From Candidatus Humimonas hydrogenitrophica (GTDB lineage Bacteria; Gemmatimonadota; Gemmatimonadetes; Palauibacterales; Palauibacteraceae): DNA of 64,000 nt. The DNA is taken from positions 25,737-89,736 of the forward strand of contig CANPVD010000053.1 of assembly GCA_947581615.1 (NCBI GenBank), in the 5' to 3' direction. Positions 53,779-62,922 of this stretch are shown one piece after another. The position numbers and the translations under genes were made by a program. Each line of letters opens with the position of its first letter. Position 1 is the first letter of the stretch. The notes below the pieces were generated by a model. It saw only the letters and a program-made list of their open reading frames with translations. It was not told the origin of the DNA and ran no database searches.

Positions 53779-55157
53779 CCGCTCCGGTCCGGACCTACCG
53801 CGGTGCCGCGGGGGCCAGCGGCCCCCTGCTCTACCTCCCCGACGCCCGGGGCGCCGTGCTGGGCGAGTGGGTGGCGCTCGAATCCCCCGGCCAGCCGGCG
53901 CGACGTGGCCAGGTCATCGAGGTGGGCACGCAGCTCACCGTCATCCAGCTCCTCGAGGAGAGCCACGGGCTGGCCCCGGCCAGCACGCGGGTCAAGCTCA
54001 CGGGCGAGCTCGCCGGCATGCCCGTGGGCCTCGAGCTCCTGGGGCGGGTCCTGGACGGGGCCGGGAATCCCCTGGACGGACTCCCCCGTCCGGTCGGAGA
54101 GGCGTGGCGACCCGTGTGGGGAGCCCCGCTCAATCCCGTCCGCCGCGCCCGACCGGCGGACGTGATCGAGACCGGGATCTCGGCCATCGACGGCCTCAAC
54201 ACGCTGGTCCGGGGGCAGAAGCTCCCCGTGTTCTCGGGACCGGGGCTGCCGGGGCTCGACCTGGCCGCCCGCGTCGTGGAGAGCGCCCGCGTTCCCGGTG
54301 GCGAGCCCTTCGCCGTCGTGTTCGTGGCCATCGGCATCACCGAGCGCGAGACCCGCGGCTTCCTGGAGCGGTTCGAGGACCGGGAGGCGCTGGAGCGCAC
54401 CGTCGTGTTCCTGAACCGCACGAGCGACCCGACGCTCGAGCGGCTCCTGGCGCCGCGGCTGGCCCTCACGGTGGCCGAGCACCTGGCCTTCGAGGCCGGA
54501 CTGCACGTGCTGGTCGTCATGGCGGACATCACGCACTACTGCGAAGCTCTCCGGGAGATCGCGGCCTACCGGGAAGAGATCCCGGGGCGCCGCGGCTACC
54601 CCGGCTACATGTACACCGACCTGGCCACTCTCTTCGAGCGGGCCGGGATCCTCCGCGACGGGACGGGATCGCTCACACAGCTCCCGGTTCTCACCATGCC
54701 CGATGACGACATCACGCATCCGATCCCCGACCTCACGGGCTACATCACAGAGGGCCAGATCGTACTCGGACGGGACCTTCACCGGCGCGGCGTCTCTCCA
54801 CCGGTGGACGTTCTCCCCTCCCTGTCACGGCTCATGAAGGCCGGCATCGGCCGGGGGCGAACGGCGTCCTTCCACCGTGCCTGGGCCGACCAGATCTACG
54901 CCCTGTACGCGCAGGGCCGCGAGGCCCGACTCACCGCCGCGATCGTGGGCGAGGCCGGACTCTCGGAGGCCGACCGGAGGGCCGTCGGGTTCGCGGACCG
55001 CTTCGAGGGCGAGTTCCTGGGGCAGGGAGACCGGCGTCGCTCCTTCGACGAGACTTTCGCCGTGGGCTGGACGCTGCTGGAGTCCATGCCCCGCGACGAG
55101 CTGCTCCGCATCGACGACGAGACCTGGGCCGCACGGCCGGGCGCGGACGGAGGCTGA
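53775..55157 (+). CDS. atpB: V/A-type ATPase subunit B
   Basis: A 460-residue non-catalytic nucleotide-binding subunit. No functional Walker A is present; in its place is [19 protein letters not shown], as expected for B. Other stretches are [64 protein letters not shown] and the end [14 protein letters not shown]. It forms the A3B3 hexamer. GTG at 53775 overlaps subunit A by four bases and subunit D follows after two. Confidence 0.97.
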   Translation: MTAPVRTYRGAAGASGPLLYLPDARGAVLGEWVALESPGQPARRGQVIEVGTQLTVIQLLEESHGLAPASTRVKLTGELAGMPVGLELLGRVLDGAGNPLDGLPRPVGEAWRPVWGAPLNPVRRARPADVIETGISAIDGLNTLVRGQKLPVFSGPGLPGLDLAARVVESARVPGGEPFAVVFVAIGITERETRGFLERFEDREALERTVVFLNRTSDPTLERLLAPRLALTVAEHLAFEAGLHVLVVMADITHYCEALREIAAYREEIPGRRGYPGYMYTDLATLFERAGILRDGTGSLTQLPVLTMPDDDITHPIPDLTGYITEGQIVLGRDLHRRGVSPPVDVLPSLSRLMKAGIGRGRTASFHRAWADQIYALYAQGREARLTAAIVGEAGLSEADRRAVGFADRFEGEFLGQGDRRRSFDETFAVGWTLLESMPRDELLRIDDETWAARPGADGG

Positions 55158-55159
55158 CC

Positions 55160-55852
55160 GTGGCCACGGCGCGAGGCCCCGCCCCCACACGCTGGAACCT
55201 CCTGCGCACGACCCGCCGGCTGGGCCGCGTGCGCAAGGGAGCCGAGCTCCTGAGCCGGAAGCGGAGCGCGCTCGTGACCGAGCTGTTCGGGCTCGCCCGT
55301 CCCGCGCTGGAGGATCGCACGCGGCTCGCCCGACGCGCCGCCACCGCCTATCCGGCCCTCCTGCGGGCGCTGTCGGCCCGCGGCGGCGCCGACGCGCGCG
55401 CACTGGGTTGGCCGAGCCGGGACCCCGAGATCGAGATCGAGCTCCACGAGACGTGGGGGGTCCGCGTGGCCGAGATCCTCGGAGCCCCGGGGATCCGGCG
55501 CACTCCGTTCGAGCGGGGCGTGGCGCCCGCCTGCACCGGCCCGTCGGTGGCCGAGGCCGCCGACGAATTCGAGGACTTCGTGGCGCTCCTCCTCGAGGCC
55601 GCCTCCCGGGAGACGCAGATCCGCAGGCTGGCCCGGGCCCTGGCGCGTACTTCGCGGCAGGTCAACACCCTCGAGCAGCGCGTGGGTCCGGACCTGGCGA
55701 GACAGGCGGCCGAGATCCGGCGCACGCTCGAGGAGCGCGAGCGGGAGGACCATCTGAGGCTGCGGCGGCTGGGCGGGAAGAGGCGCGGTCCGGCCCCATC
55801 GCTCGAGGAAGCCGGAGGCGTCAGCCCTTGGGGCTCACCGCGTACCCGATGA
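55160..55852 (+). CDS. atpD: V/A-type ATPase subunit D (central stalk)
   Basis: A 230-residue helical protein that forms the central rotor shaft. It opens with [30 protein letters not shown], shortened here to [12 protein letters not shown] and [12 protein letters not shown], the conserved N-terminal helix, and ends with [19 protein letters not shown], the conserved VN-LE C-terminal helix. The start is GTG at 55160. It is the last gene of the nine-gene operon and its 3' end overlaps the convergent cytochrome b gene by 32 bases. Confidence 0.94.
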   Translation: MATARGPAPTRWNLLRTTRRLGRVRKGAELLSRKRSALVTELFGLARPALEDRTRLARRAATAYPALLRALSARGGADARALGWPSRDPEIEIELHETWGVRVAEILGAPGIRRTPFERGVAPACTGPSVAEAADEFEDFVALLLEAASRETQIRRLARALARTSRQVNTLEQRVGPDLARQAAEIRRTLEEREREDHLRLRRLGGKRRGPAPSLEEAGGVSPWGSPRTR

Positions 55853-56921
55853 TCGTGAGCGTCACGATGTAGACGATCATCGCGATGCCGAGCCACACGA
55901 ACAGGCGCGTCCGCTGGCCCCGGACGGACGGCCGGTCCAGCACGGGAACCAGGAACAGGAGCAATCCCGCCAGCCCGAAGCCCAGGATGCCCACCGCCTC
56001 CCCCTCGAACCCGAGAATGTAGGCGGGAAGGTACTTCAGGGTCTGGAACATGAACATGAAGTACCACTCGGGCTTGATCCCCACCGGCGCCGAGGCGAAC
56101 GGATCGGCCTTCTTCCCCAGCTCGGCCGGAAAGTAGGCCGCCAGCGCCGCCAGGACGGCCAGCGCGGCGAGCCAGCCCACCAGGTCACGGAGCGCGAAGT
56201 CCGGGAGGAACGGGATGCTGCGTGGCGGCTTCTCCTCGCTCTCCACCTCGGGCGGGACGCTCATCCCGTGTCTCTGGACCAGGTACACGTGCAGTCCCAG
56301 CACGAGGAAGACCAGCGCCGGCAACACGGCGGTATGGAGCGCATAGAACCGGGTAAGCGTCGCTCCCGTGACGTCGTTCCCTCCACGGAGCACCCCCAGC
56401 AGGAACTGACCCACCCACGGGACCACACCGACGATCCGGGTGCCCACCGTCGTGGCGAAGTAGGAGAGCTCGTTCCAGGGAAGCAGGTAGCCGGTGAAGC
56501 CGAGCGTGAGCCCGAGAGCCAGCAGCACCACCCCCGTGAACCAGGTCATCTCCCGGGGGGCTCGATAGGCCCGCAGGAGGAGCACGCTGAACATGTGGAT
56601 GAACAGCGTGAAGATCATGAGGTTGGCCGCCCAGTGATGGATGGAGCGGACCAGCCAGCCAAAGTGCACATCGGTCATCAGGAACTGGATCGACTCGTAC
56701 GCCCCCTCCGCGTTGGGCCGGTAGTAGAACAGGAGGAGGACGCCGGTCACGACCTGCACGATGAACAGGAAGAGGGTCATCCCGCCCAGATAGTACCAGA
56801 TCGTGTGGCGGTGGAGGGGGACCCGCTTCTTCTTCCCCAGACGTTCCATCTCGCCCAGGATGCCCACGCGATCGTCGAACCACGCCCGGAGAGCGCGCAA
56901 TCTGCTGTTCGTGCCGCTCAT
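55821..56921 (-). CDS. petB: Cytochrome b of a Rieske/cytochrome b quinol-oxidising complex
   Basis: A 366-residue membrane cytochrome b with seven or eight helices. The two b-haem His pairs are seen in [20 protein letters not shown] and in [20 protein letters not shown]. In the second pair 14 residues separate the His, the cytochrome b6-type spacing. [13 protein letters not shown] is the PEWY quinol-site motif of the subunit IV region, so b6- and subunit IV-like parts are fused. ATG at 56921 overlaps the Rieske stop by four bases. The gene closes an operon with multihaem cytochromes. Confidence 0.95.
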   Translation of the reverse strand: MSGTNSRLRALRAWFDDRVGILGEMERLGKKKRVPLHRHTIWYYLGGMTLFLFIVQVVTGVLLLFYYRPNAEGAYESIQFLMTDVHFGWLVRSIHHWAANLMIFTLFIHMFSVLLLRAYRAPREMTWFTGVVLLALGLTLGFTGYLLPWNELSYFATTVGTRIVGVVPWVGQFLLGVLRGGNDVTGATLTRFYALHTAVLPALVFLVLGLHVYLVQRHGMSVPPEVESEEKPPRSIPFLPDFALRDLVGWLAALAVLAALAAYFPAELGKKADPFASAPVGIKPEWYFMFMFQTLKYLPAYILGFEGEAVGILGFGLAGLLLFLVPVLDRPSVRGQRTRLFVWLGIAMIVYIVTLTIIGYAVSPKG

Positions 56922-57412
56922 CCGGCCTGTCCCCGACTCACGACGATGCGGTCACCCTGCACGTTGACGACATACTCGGTGAGCGGCTTGGGAGGCGGAC
57001 CGGACACGTTGATGCCCTGGAGGTTGTAGTGCCCGTTGTGGCACGGGCACCAGATCTGGCTCAGGTCCGCGCGGTACTCGACGATGCATCCCAGGTGCGT
57101 GCACACGGCGGTGAAGGCGCGAAGGTCTCCCGTTGGGGTGCGAATCAGAATGGCCGGCTTGTTTCCGAACTTGAAGATCTGGCCCGAATTGGACTTGACG
57201 TCCTCGGGCTTCACGGACAGCGCCACGCTGTTCGCCGCCGACTGGGCCTCCTCTGGAGGGACGATGTAGCGAACGATGGGATAGAACACCGCCGCGGCGA
57301 CTCCGCCCGCCCCGAGGCCCAGGATCCAGTTGACGACCTCGCGGCGGCTGGCGCCGTCACGCTGCGAGCCGTCCCGGGGCCCGTGTGCCTGGCGGACTTC
57401 CTCACCGTCCAT
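56918..57412 (-). CDS. Rieske iron-sulphur protein
   Basis: A 164-residue Rieske protein with a Tat-like N-terminus ([16 protein letters not shown]), which should serve as an uncut membrane anchor, and a Rieske fold: CTHLGC near residue 104 and [12 protein letters not shown] near 121 bind the [2Fe-2S] cluster. GPPPKPL is the conserved Pro loop. The ATG at 57412 has GGAGGTGAGG before it; a GTG at 57424 is in frame. It overlaps the 9-haem cytochrome by 11 bases and cytochrome b by four. It should accept electrons from quinol at cytochrome b. Confidence 0.95.
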   Translation of the reverse strand: MDGEEVRQAHGPRDGSQRDGASRREVVNWILGLGAGGVAAAVFYPIVRYIVPPEEAQSAANSVALSVKPEDVKSNSGQIFKFGNKPAILIRTPTGDLRAFTAVCTHLGCIVEYRADLSQIWCPCHNGHYNLQGINVSGPPPKPLTEYVVNVQGDRIVVSRGQAG

Positions 57413-58817
57413 GGCTTCCCTCACCTCCGTTCCCGCGCTGCTTCCCTTCTCCGGGTCGGGTGGGCCTCCCGGCCCTGTGGATCTTCAGCACCAGCATGAC
57501 GATGACCAACAGAATCAGCGCTGCCGAGACCGCCAGGCCCAGCCTCCGGACCTGGAGCTCCTGCAGCGCGTCCCGGCCCCGGGTGGCGGACTGGTCGGCC
57601 ACCTCGAGCCCGGGGTCGATCTTGGCCCTGACCGAGTCCACGGAGAACGAGTGGATGGCGGCCCGCGCCTGGATGAGCGCGTTCCGGGCGTTGCCGAGGT
57701 TGGCCTGGGCCTGGCTCACTTCCATGCCGGCGTCCGCGGCACGACCGAGGATGGAGTCCGCCACCTGCATGCGGTCCGCCAGCGAGTCGATCAGCGAGCG
57801 CTCGCCCGTGGCCACCTGCGCACCCTTGCTGTCGGCCGTGTGGCACCGGCCGCAAACCGCGCTGTCCCCGACCCCCAGGAACGCGTCCGTGGGCGCGTGA
57901 ATCTCGTGGTTCCCGTGGCAGGTGACGCATCCCGGAGCCCCGATCATGCTGAAGATCTCGGAGTGGAAGCTGGCCTCGAAGCGCCCGGCCTGCACGGCGT
58001 GACACTGACCGCACACGTTCACCACACTGGACACGCCCGGAGGGGTCGCTCCGTGGCTGCCGTGGCAGTCGTTGCAGGTCGGCGCAGACAGGTCGCCCTT
58101 CTGCGAGAGCGTCGCCCAGTGGACGCTCTTCTCGTATTTCTGCAGCTGATCCGTCGGAATCCCATACGGCTTCATGTAGTCCGCATCCGCGTGGCATCGG
58201 CCACAGGTCTGGGACACGTGGACGGGGTATACGTTGGACTTCGGGTCCGACGGAGGGCGGATCGAGTGAATGTGGTGGCAGTCCGCGCACGTGGCCACCA
58301 GCGTGTCCCCGGCCGCCAAGCGGCGGCCGTGCACGGAAGTCCGGTACTCGGCGACCTGGTCGACGCGCAGCGACGGGTTGAAGCGCTTCATGAACTGCGC
58401 GTCGGAATGGCAGCGTCCGCACAGCTCCGGAATGTCCCGCCGCGAGGGGATGCCTATGAAGCCCTTCGCCGGGTCCATGGCGCCGAAGCCGGAGTCCTTG
58501 TCATCGCCGCCGTGGCACGCGACGCACCCGAATCCCTTGCTCGCGTGGATGTCGTTGTGGAACGCCTTCGCCGGCGCCGAGAAGCGCTCGGAGTCGAGGG
58601 ACCGATGGCAGCTGACGCAACTCTCCTCCGGCTGCGCGGCTCCCGCTCCTCCCGTCGTGTCGGCGCTAGCCGCTCCCGTCGTGTCGGCGGCGTTCGCGAT
58701 CGTGTCCCCTCGCGGCGGGGCGGCATCCTGCGTTCCCTGGGCGAGGCCCGGTGCGGTTCCGGCGGGCGCTGCGGCCAGAGCGAGGGCGAAGCAAGCGACG
58801 AGGGCGCGCACGCTCAT
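57402..58817 (-). CDS. Nine-haem c-type cytochrome with C-terminal membrane anchor
   Basis: A 471-residue exported cytochrome with nine CxxCH motifs: CVSCH, CVACH, CGRCH, CADCH, CGRCH, CNDCH, CGQCH, CVTCH, CGRCH. It has a signal peptide (ALVACFALALAAAPAG), a short Ala/Asp/Thr-rich linker, the haem region to about residue 300, a coiled-coil segment (DRMQVADSILGRAADAGMEV), and a C-terminal transmembrane helix (GLAVSAALILLVIVMLVL) with a basic tail. Coupled to its neighbours: ATG at 58817 overlaps the four-haem cytochrome stop by four bases, and the 3' end overlaps the Rieske gene. It could replace or add to the cytochrome c1 of a bc complex. Confidence 0.9.
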   Translation of the reverse strand: MSVRALVACFALALAAAPAGTAPGLAQGTQDAAPPRGDTIANAADTTGAASADTTGGAGAAQPEESCVSCHRSLDSERFSAPAKAFHNDIHASKGFGCVACHGGDDKDSGFGAMDPAKGFIGIPSRRDIPELCGRCHSDAQFMKRFNPSLRVDQVAEYRTSVHGRRLAAGDTLVATCADCHHIHSIRPPSDPKSNVYPVHVSQTCGRCHADADYMKPYGIPTDQLQKYEKSVHWATLSQKGDLSAPTCNDCHGSHGATPPGVSSVVNVCGQCHAVQAGRFEASFHSEIFSMIGAPGCVTCHGNHEIHAPTDAFLGVGDSAVCGRCHTADSKGAQVATGERSLIDSLADRMQVADSILGRAADAGMEVSQAQANLGNARNALIQARAAIHSFSVDSVRAKIDPGLEVADQSATRGRDALQELQVRRLGLAVSAALILLVIVMLVLKIHRAGRPTRPGEGKQRGNGGEGSHGR

Positions 58818-60010
58818 CGCGACCTCGCGCTCAACGACTGCAGGTAGGCCGCCACGTCCGCCGTCTCCTGGGCCGTCAGCGACGGCCACTTCGTGTCCGG
58901 GGCGGTCGTCCCGGACACGGTCAGGTGACTCCACAGGGCGGCCAGGACCGCGGGGAAGGAGCTCAGGTCACGGACCTCTCCCAGGTCGCCGGCGTGTCCT
59001 CGCCCCGCTCCGTTGAGCGTATGGCAGGCGAGACATCCCTTGCCGCGAATCAAGGCTCGGCCCGTGGCGGGGTCACCCGAGGTGGAGAAGTAGCGCGCGG
59101 AATAGAGGTAGGCTACGAGATCGGCCATCTCGTCCGGACCCACGGTCGGCACCGCCATGCCGCGGCGCTCCATCCCGGCGATCATCGCTGGAGCCTCGTT
59201 CCACATGGCCGCCGCGAAGTCGATCAGCGTTCGGCCCGTGCCGCGACCCGTGAACACCGGTCCCTCGTGTCCCGGCCCCGTCCCGTCGTGGCAGCTGGCG
59301 CAGCCCTTGGCGTCGAACAGCTGTCGTCCCATCTCCGCGCTCCCCGGCAGCACGTAGAACTGCCCTTCGCGCGGCGCCTGGGCCCGGGACTCGAGGAAGG
59401 AGATGAGGTCGAGGAGCTGCTGGCCGGTGAACGTGGGGCGCTGAATGCCCAGCGTGCGCATCTTCCGCATCATGGTCGGACCGTGGTTCCACAGCGCGGC
59501 GGCCACCACGATGGGCGAGCCGAACTGACTGAGGAAGTCCAGGTTCGGACCCACGACCCCGCCGGACCCGTCCACCTGGTGGCACCGTATGCACTGCTTC
59601 TGCGAGAACAACCGCTCGCCCCGGAGCGGGTCTCCCTGCTGGCCGAACGCGTTGACGGTGGACAGGAAGGCGGCCAGGTCGCCGGCTTCCTCCGGCGTGA
59701 GGTGAAACGGCTTGACGTCCCGCTCCAGCATGCGCGCGCGCATGCCCGGGATATGGTTCCAGACGTCGGCGGCGAGGCCGAAGAAGGTGGGTGGCCCCTC
59801 CAACCGGCCGAGGTCCGGGCCGATGTGGGCACCGATCCCGTTGATGGCGTGACAGCCCGAGCAGCCCTTGGAGCCGAAGACCCGGGCGCCCGTCAGAGCG
59901 CTCTCCGCGGAGGGGGAGGGCTGCTGCTGCGCCGCGAGGCGGCCCGTGGCCATCGGCCCGGACGCCACCAGCGCCACGATCCCCACCAAACCCAACATGC
60001 CCTTCCGCAT
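58814..60010 (-). CDS. Four-haem cytochrome c with repeated single-haem domains
   Basis: A 398-residue exported cytochrome with four widely spaced CxxCH motifs (CSGCH, CIRCH, CASCH, CLACH), each in its own class I cytochrome c-like fold of about 100 residues (e.g. KGCSGCHAINGIG, KQCIRCHQVDGSGG, KGCASCHDGTG, KGCLACHTLNGAG). The signal is MRKGMLGLVGIVALVASG followed by a Gln-rich stretch. Three starts are possible (60043, 60010, 59998); 60010 gives a good signal peptide, while 59998 has GGAAGG nearby. The stop overlaps the 9-haem cytochrome. A periplasmic electron carrier chain is likely. Confidence 0.87.
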   Translation of the reverse strand: MRKGMLGLVGIVALVASGPMATGRLAAQQQPSPSAESALTGARVFGSKGCSGCHAINGIGAHIGPDLGRLEGPPTFFGLAADVWNHIPGMRARMLERDVKPFHLTPEEAGDLAAFLSTVNAFGQQGDPLRGERLFSQKQCIRCHQVDGSGGVVGPNLDFLSQFGSPIVVAAALWNHGPTMMRKMRTLGIQRPTFTGQQLLDLISFLESRAQAPREGQFYVLPGSAEMGRQLFDAKGCASCHDGTGPGHEGPVFTGRGTGRTLIDFAAAMWNEAPAMIAGMERRGMAVPTVGPDEMADLVAYLYSARYFSTSGDPATGRALIRGKGCLACHTLNGAGRGHAGDLGEVRDLSSFPAVLAALWSHLTVSGTTAPDTKWPSLTAQETADVAAYLQSLSARSR

Positions 60011-60119
60011 AAGGCCAGTCGCCGGGAGGCGCACCGGGCGCATCACCGAAGGAGCTCGGCAGCCGCGAGACGAAGGGCCCTCCCCGCGGTGCCCATGGCG
60101 CGAGCTCCCGGCCCCGCTC

Positions 60120-60578
60120 CTAGCTCTTCCCCTGGCCCTTGTCCTCCGCCTTGGCCGGGTGATGGCACACCGGACACATGTCGCTGGTGCGGCCGGCGTG
60201 GCTGGCGGGAATATCCGGCACGTTCTTCATGGCCCCGGGCTTGTGGCACATGAGACATTCGCTCCGTCCCTCCGTCTCGTGTGGGATCGCCGGCGGCGCG
60301 GTCTTCTGGACCTCGGCGTCCGGCGCGTGACACAGGAGGCACTCCTTGACCGTGCGGCCTTCGTGGTCCGCGGGCATGGCGGGCACCTTCTTCATCGCGC
60401 CCGAGTGGCACATGACGCAGTTGCTTCTCCCCTCGAGCGAGTGCTTGACGACCGGGGGAGTCTTCCACTGCGACGCCGCGGGCTTGGCTGGCGCTTCCTT
60501 CTCCTGCGCAGCCGCCGGAGAGGCGACGAGGGCTCCGAAGAGAAGTGCGACGGCACCGACCGAAGCTAGACGATTCAT
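60120..60578 (-). CDS. Small tetrahaem cytochrome c with internal duplication
   Basis: A 152-residue exported cytochrome with four CxxCH motifs (CVMCH, CLLCH, CLMCH, CPVCH). It consists of two near-copies of a 50-residue unit: EGRSNCVMCHSGAMKKVP / DHEGRT ... ECLLCHAP and EGRSECLMCHKPGAMKNVP / SHAGRT ... CPVCHHP. The signal ends at AAAQ. AAGGAG lies 8 bases before the ATG at 60578. The pattern looks like cytochrome c7/NrfB-like small carriers, without a proven match. It lies 110 bases upstream of the four-haem cytochrome, same strand. Confidence 0.85.
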   Translation of the reverse strand: MNRLASVGAVALLFGALVASPAAAQEKEAPAKPAASQWKTPPVVKHSLEGRSNCVMCHSGAMKKVPAMPADHEGRTVKECLLCHAPDAEVQKTAPPAIPHETEGRSECLMCHKPGAMKNVPDIPASHAGRTSDMCPVCHHPAKAEDKGQGKS

Positions 60579-60594
60579 GACGGCTCGCTCCTTA

Positions 60595-60640
60595 GAAGTA
60601 CTGGAGGATCGACCCTGGAAGTCCTGGAGGATCGACCCTG
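60595..60640. repeat. Tandem duplication of a 23-base unit
   Basis: Two directly adjoining copies, 60595-60617 and 60618-60640, of GAAGT(A/C)CTGGAGGATC-GACCCTG, with a single mismatch at position six. They lie just upstream of the ribosome site of the tetrahaem cytochrome gene on the minus strand. They could be a doubled operator or a recent slippage event. Confidence 0.7.
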
Positions 60641-60892
60641 CACTCTAACGTCCCTCCCGGACCTCAGCAACGACGGCACCGGGGCGCCCCGACGTCGCGC
60701 CACCGCCTTACCGCGGCGCGCACCCTGCGCGACGGCCACGCGCAGATTGGGGCGCGAGTAGCCCTGCGGCAGTAGGGAAAAACCCGACAGGACCGGTGGG
60801 GAGATCCGCTACCGTTTCGAGGCGCTGGCTCCGGGCGCAGTGCCCTGTCACGATTCGTCATGGGCCCGATGCAGGTTCTCCCCACGAACGCC

Positions 60893-60909
60893 GTCGGGAA
60901 GTTCCCGAC
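60893..60909. promoter_or_regulatory. Perfect 17-base palindrome GTCGGGAAGTTCCCGAC
   Basis: An exact palindrome around a central G, extended on the right to CAG. The same half-site CTGTCGGGA/TCCCGACAG occurs at 30500, 32794, 47241 and 47360, all outside genes, and at 16879 between possible starts of the PEBP gene. It lies about 315 bases upstream of the tetrahaem gene and 110 bases upstream of the promoter of the nine-haem lipoprotein. A regulator site is an inference. Confidence 0.5.
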
Positions 60910-61005
60910 AGCCCCACGTCGGCGCCTTGTGAATAATGGTACTTGAGTTTCGCCGCCCCGCGGCGAGCCTCCCCGGTTCCTCGACGAGGGGGCGTTCGGA
61001 GGGGG

Positions 61006-61035
61006 TCGACACCGTGTGGTCGAATCGATTATGAT
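61006..61035 (+). promoter_or_regulatory. Sigma-70-type promoter before the nine-haem lipoprotein gene
   Basis: A -35 box TCGACA (5 of 6 consensus) at 61006-61011 and a -10 box TATGAT (5 of 6) at 61030-61035 are 18 bases apart, in a stretch far less GC-rich than the surroundings. Transcription would start near 61042, giving a leader of about 220 bases. Confidence 0.55.
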
Positions 61036-61259
61036 AGAAGCGTCTAAGCATTGGGACTGCACTCCCCTGGACCGGGTCGTGGACGACGCGACCGGCCAGT
61101 GTCACGCCGAGGGCCACACAGGTGGCTCCAGGCGATCAAGCACCTCGGCACGCGAGGTCTGCCTGTCCCGGCCCCGATCCCGAGTCCGTCACGTTGGAGC
61201 CCGGTGAGTGAGCGGTCCATTCGGGCACGCGTCGAGCTACTAGCTCCCAGGAGCGTTCT

Positions 61260-62825
61260 ATGCGATCCGTTCGTTGGCTGTCACGATTCCTGGCCGCCCT
61301 GGTTGTGGTCGGCGGTGTCCTGGCCACCGGCTGTACGGACCGGGTCACGGTCTTCAAGCAGAAGCCCTTCTTCGACCAGCCGCCGGCCGGGGCGGGCGAC
61401 TTCCTGGGCTACAGTGACGAAGCGACCAAGACGACGGTGTGCGGTGACTGCCACGTCGGCGTCCAGGCCAGCTGGGTCAAGACGAAGCACGCCAGCGCGT
61501 GGGCGGACCTCGAAGCCTCGGGGCACGCCAACGACACGTGTCGCTCGTGCCACACGGTGAACGAGCTCGGGAACGCGACGACCGACTCGGCCGGATGGGA
61601 GACCACAAAGGACACCCGCTACCAGGACGTCCAGTGCGAGAGCTGCCACGGTCCGGGACTTCAGCACGTCGAGAACCCGGATGCGAGCCAGCCCATCCCA
61701 TCCCTGGCGGTCCAGACGGACACCACGAGCCTCACGAACGGCTGTGCCGAGTGCCACAACGGGACGCACCATCCCTTCGTGGAGCAGTGGGCGCTCTCGA
61801 AGCACGCCACGTTCATCAACGGGATCGACGGGCACGCGGCGACGACCGAGGGCTGCGTCGAGTGCCACACCGGCCAGGGCGCGCTGAATGGCTGGGGCGT
61901 GACCGGGCCCTACCTGGAGAAGGATTCGTCGACGCCGCTACCGATCGTGTGCGGGGTGTGCCACGACCCGCACGGAAGCCCGAACCTGCACCAGCTCCGC
62001 TTCCCGATCAACACCAACTCGATCGACGTGCACCTGTGCGCCCAGTGCCACAACCGGTCGGCGCAGCCCGACGCTGGCGCGCACGGCCTGGCCCCGATGG
62101 CGCCCGAGGCGCAGCTCCTCGTGGGCGCGGCCGGCTACTTCCCACCCAACCTCGACCTCACGCAGTCCGACTCGATCCACGGCACGCACGGCAGCACGGC
62201 GAACCCGACCCTGTGCACCACGTGTCACGTCCACGCGTACTCCACACAGTTCAAGGACACGGGGGAAGCGTTCTCGGCGGTGGGCCACACCTTCAACGCG
62301 CTCCCCTGCATCGAGAACGGGGTCCCGTCGGGTAACCTGGACTGCGCGATCACGACCGCCGCACGGAGCTTCGATGCCTGCACGACCTCGGGGTGTCACG
62401 GTGACGCCTCCTCGACGCGGTCGGTCCTGATCTCGCGGCTGATCCTCGTCAAGGAGCGCTCGGACACGCTTCATGCGATGCTTCTGCGGATCGACGCCAA
62501 CCTGGACGGCGCGGGCGGCCCGATCGATCCGAACGACGGCGTGCTGACGCCGGCCGAAGGGGCGTTGTTCAACTACAACCTGGCCAACTGGCTGGAGGAA
62601 GTGAACAAGAACAACAACCCCGGCTACTACCCGAACGGGTTCACCAACCAGTACGTCAGCCTGCTGGGCTCGACGGTCCACAATCCGTTCCTGCTCACGG
62701 CGCTGCTGGACGGGAGCATCAACCAGCTGGCAAACACGTATTCCGCGGCCAGCACGAGCCCGATGTACCTGCAGCAGATCAAGACCGAGATCACGGACAT
62801 CAAGGCCAAGGGCCAGGTCCACTGA
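61260..62825 (+). CDS. Nine-haem c-type cytochrome lipoprotein
   Basis: A 521-residue exported lipoprotein with signal VVVGGVLATGC (lipobox Cys). It has eight CxxCH motifs (CGDCH, CRSCH, CESCH, CAECH, CVECH, CGVCH, CAQCH, CTTCH) and one CxxxxCH (CTTSGCH), which also binds haem in some c3-type cytochromes, for a likely total of nine. Additional His residues (HHPF, KHAT, THGS) can serve as distal ligands. The C-terminal 150 residues have no haem motif and end with a helical region with NYNLANWLEEVNKN and YLQQIKTEITDIKAK. Lipid attachment suggests an outer-membrane site. Divergent from the Rieske/cytochrome set and upstream of the partial barrel gene. Confidence 0.88.
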   Translation: MRSVRWLSRFLAALVVVGGVLATGCTDRVTVFKQKPFFDQPPAGAGDFLGYSDEATKTTVCGDCHVGVQASWVKTKHASAWADLEASGHANDTCRSCHTVNELGNATTDSAGWETTKDTRYQDVQCESCHGPGLQHVENPDASQPIPSLAVQTDTTSLTNGCAECHNGTHHPFVEQWALSKHATFINGIDGHAATTEGCVECHTGQGALNGWGVTGPYLEKDSSTPLPIVCGVCHDPHGSPNLHQLRFPINTNSIDVHLCAQCHNRSAQPDAGAHGLAPMAPEAQLLVGAAGYFPPNLDLTQSDSIHGTHGSTANPTLCTTCHVHAYSTQFKDTGEAFSAVGHTFNALPCIENGVPSGNLDCAITTAARSFDACTTSGCHGDASSTRSVLISRLILVKERSDTLHAMLLRIDANLDGAGGPIDPNDGVLTPAEGALFNYNLANWLEEVNKNNNPGYYPNGFTNQYVSLLGSTVHNPFLLTALLDGSINQLANTYSAASTSPMYLQQIKTEITDIKAKGQVH

Positions 62826-62852
62826 GGCCGTCCGTGCGAGATTCCAGGGAGG

Positions 62853-62877
62853 CGGGCGGCCCCGGTTGGGCCGCCCG
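62853..62877 (+). terminator. Perfect 10-base hairpin after the nine-haem lipoprotein
   Basis: Arms 62853-62862 and 62868-62877 pair exactly around a five-base loop (CGGTT). There is no T-run after it, so termination may be partial or may need Rho. It lies 27 bases after the stop and 46 bases before the ATG of the next gene and may weaken transcription into it. Confidence 0.55.
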
Positions 62878-62922
62878 TCGCCCGGTTCGAGCCGCCCCTC
62901 CAACCCTCATTTCACGCAGACC

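Larger units (their letters stand above)
60579..61259. promoter_or_regulatory. Long divergent regulatory region between cytochrome genes
   Basis: A 681-base region with no supported gene. It holds, from left to right, the 23-base tandem repeat near the tetrahaem gene (60595-60640), a half-site at 60771-60790 (GTAGGG-A5-CCCGAC) followed by GGTGGGGAGATCC, the palindrome at 60893-60909, and the promoter at 61006-61035. The 220-base transcribed leader after the promoter and before the ATG at 61260 is long and could hold a regulatory RNA; I recognise none. Confidence 0.6.
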
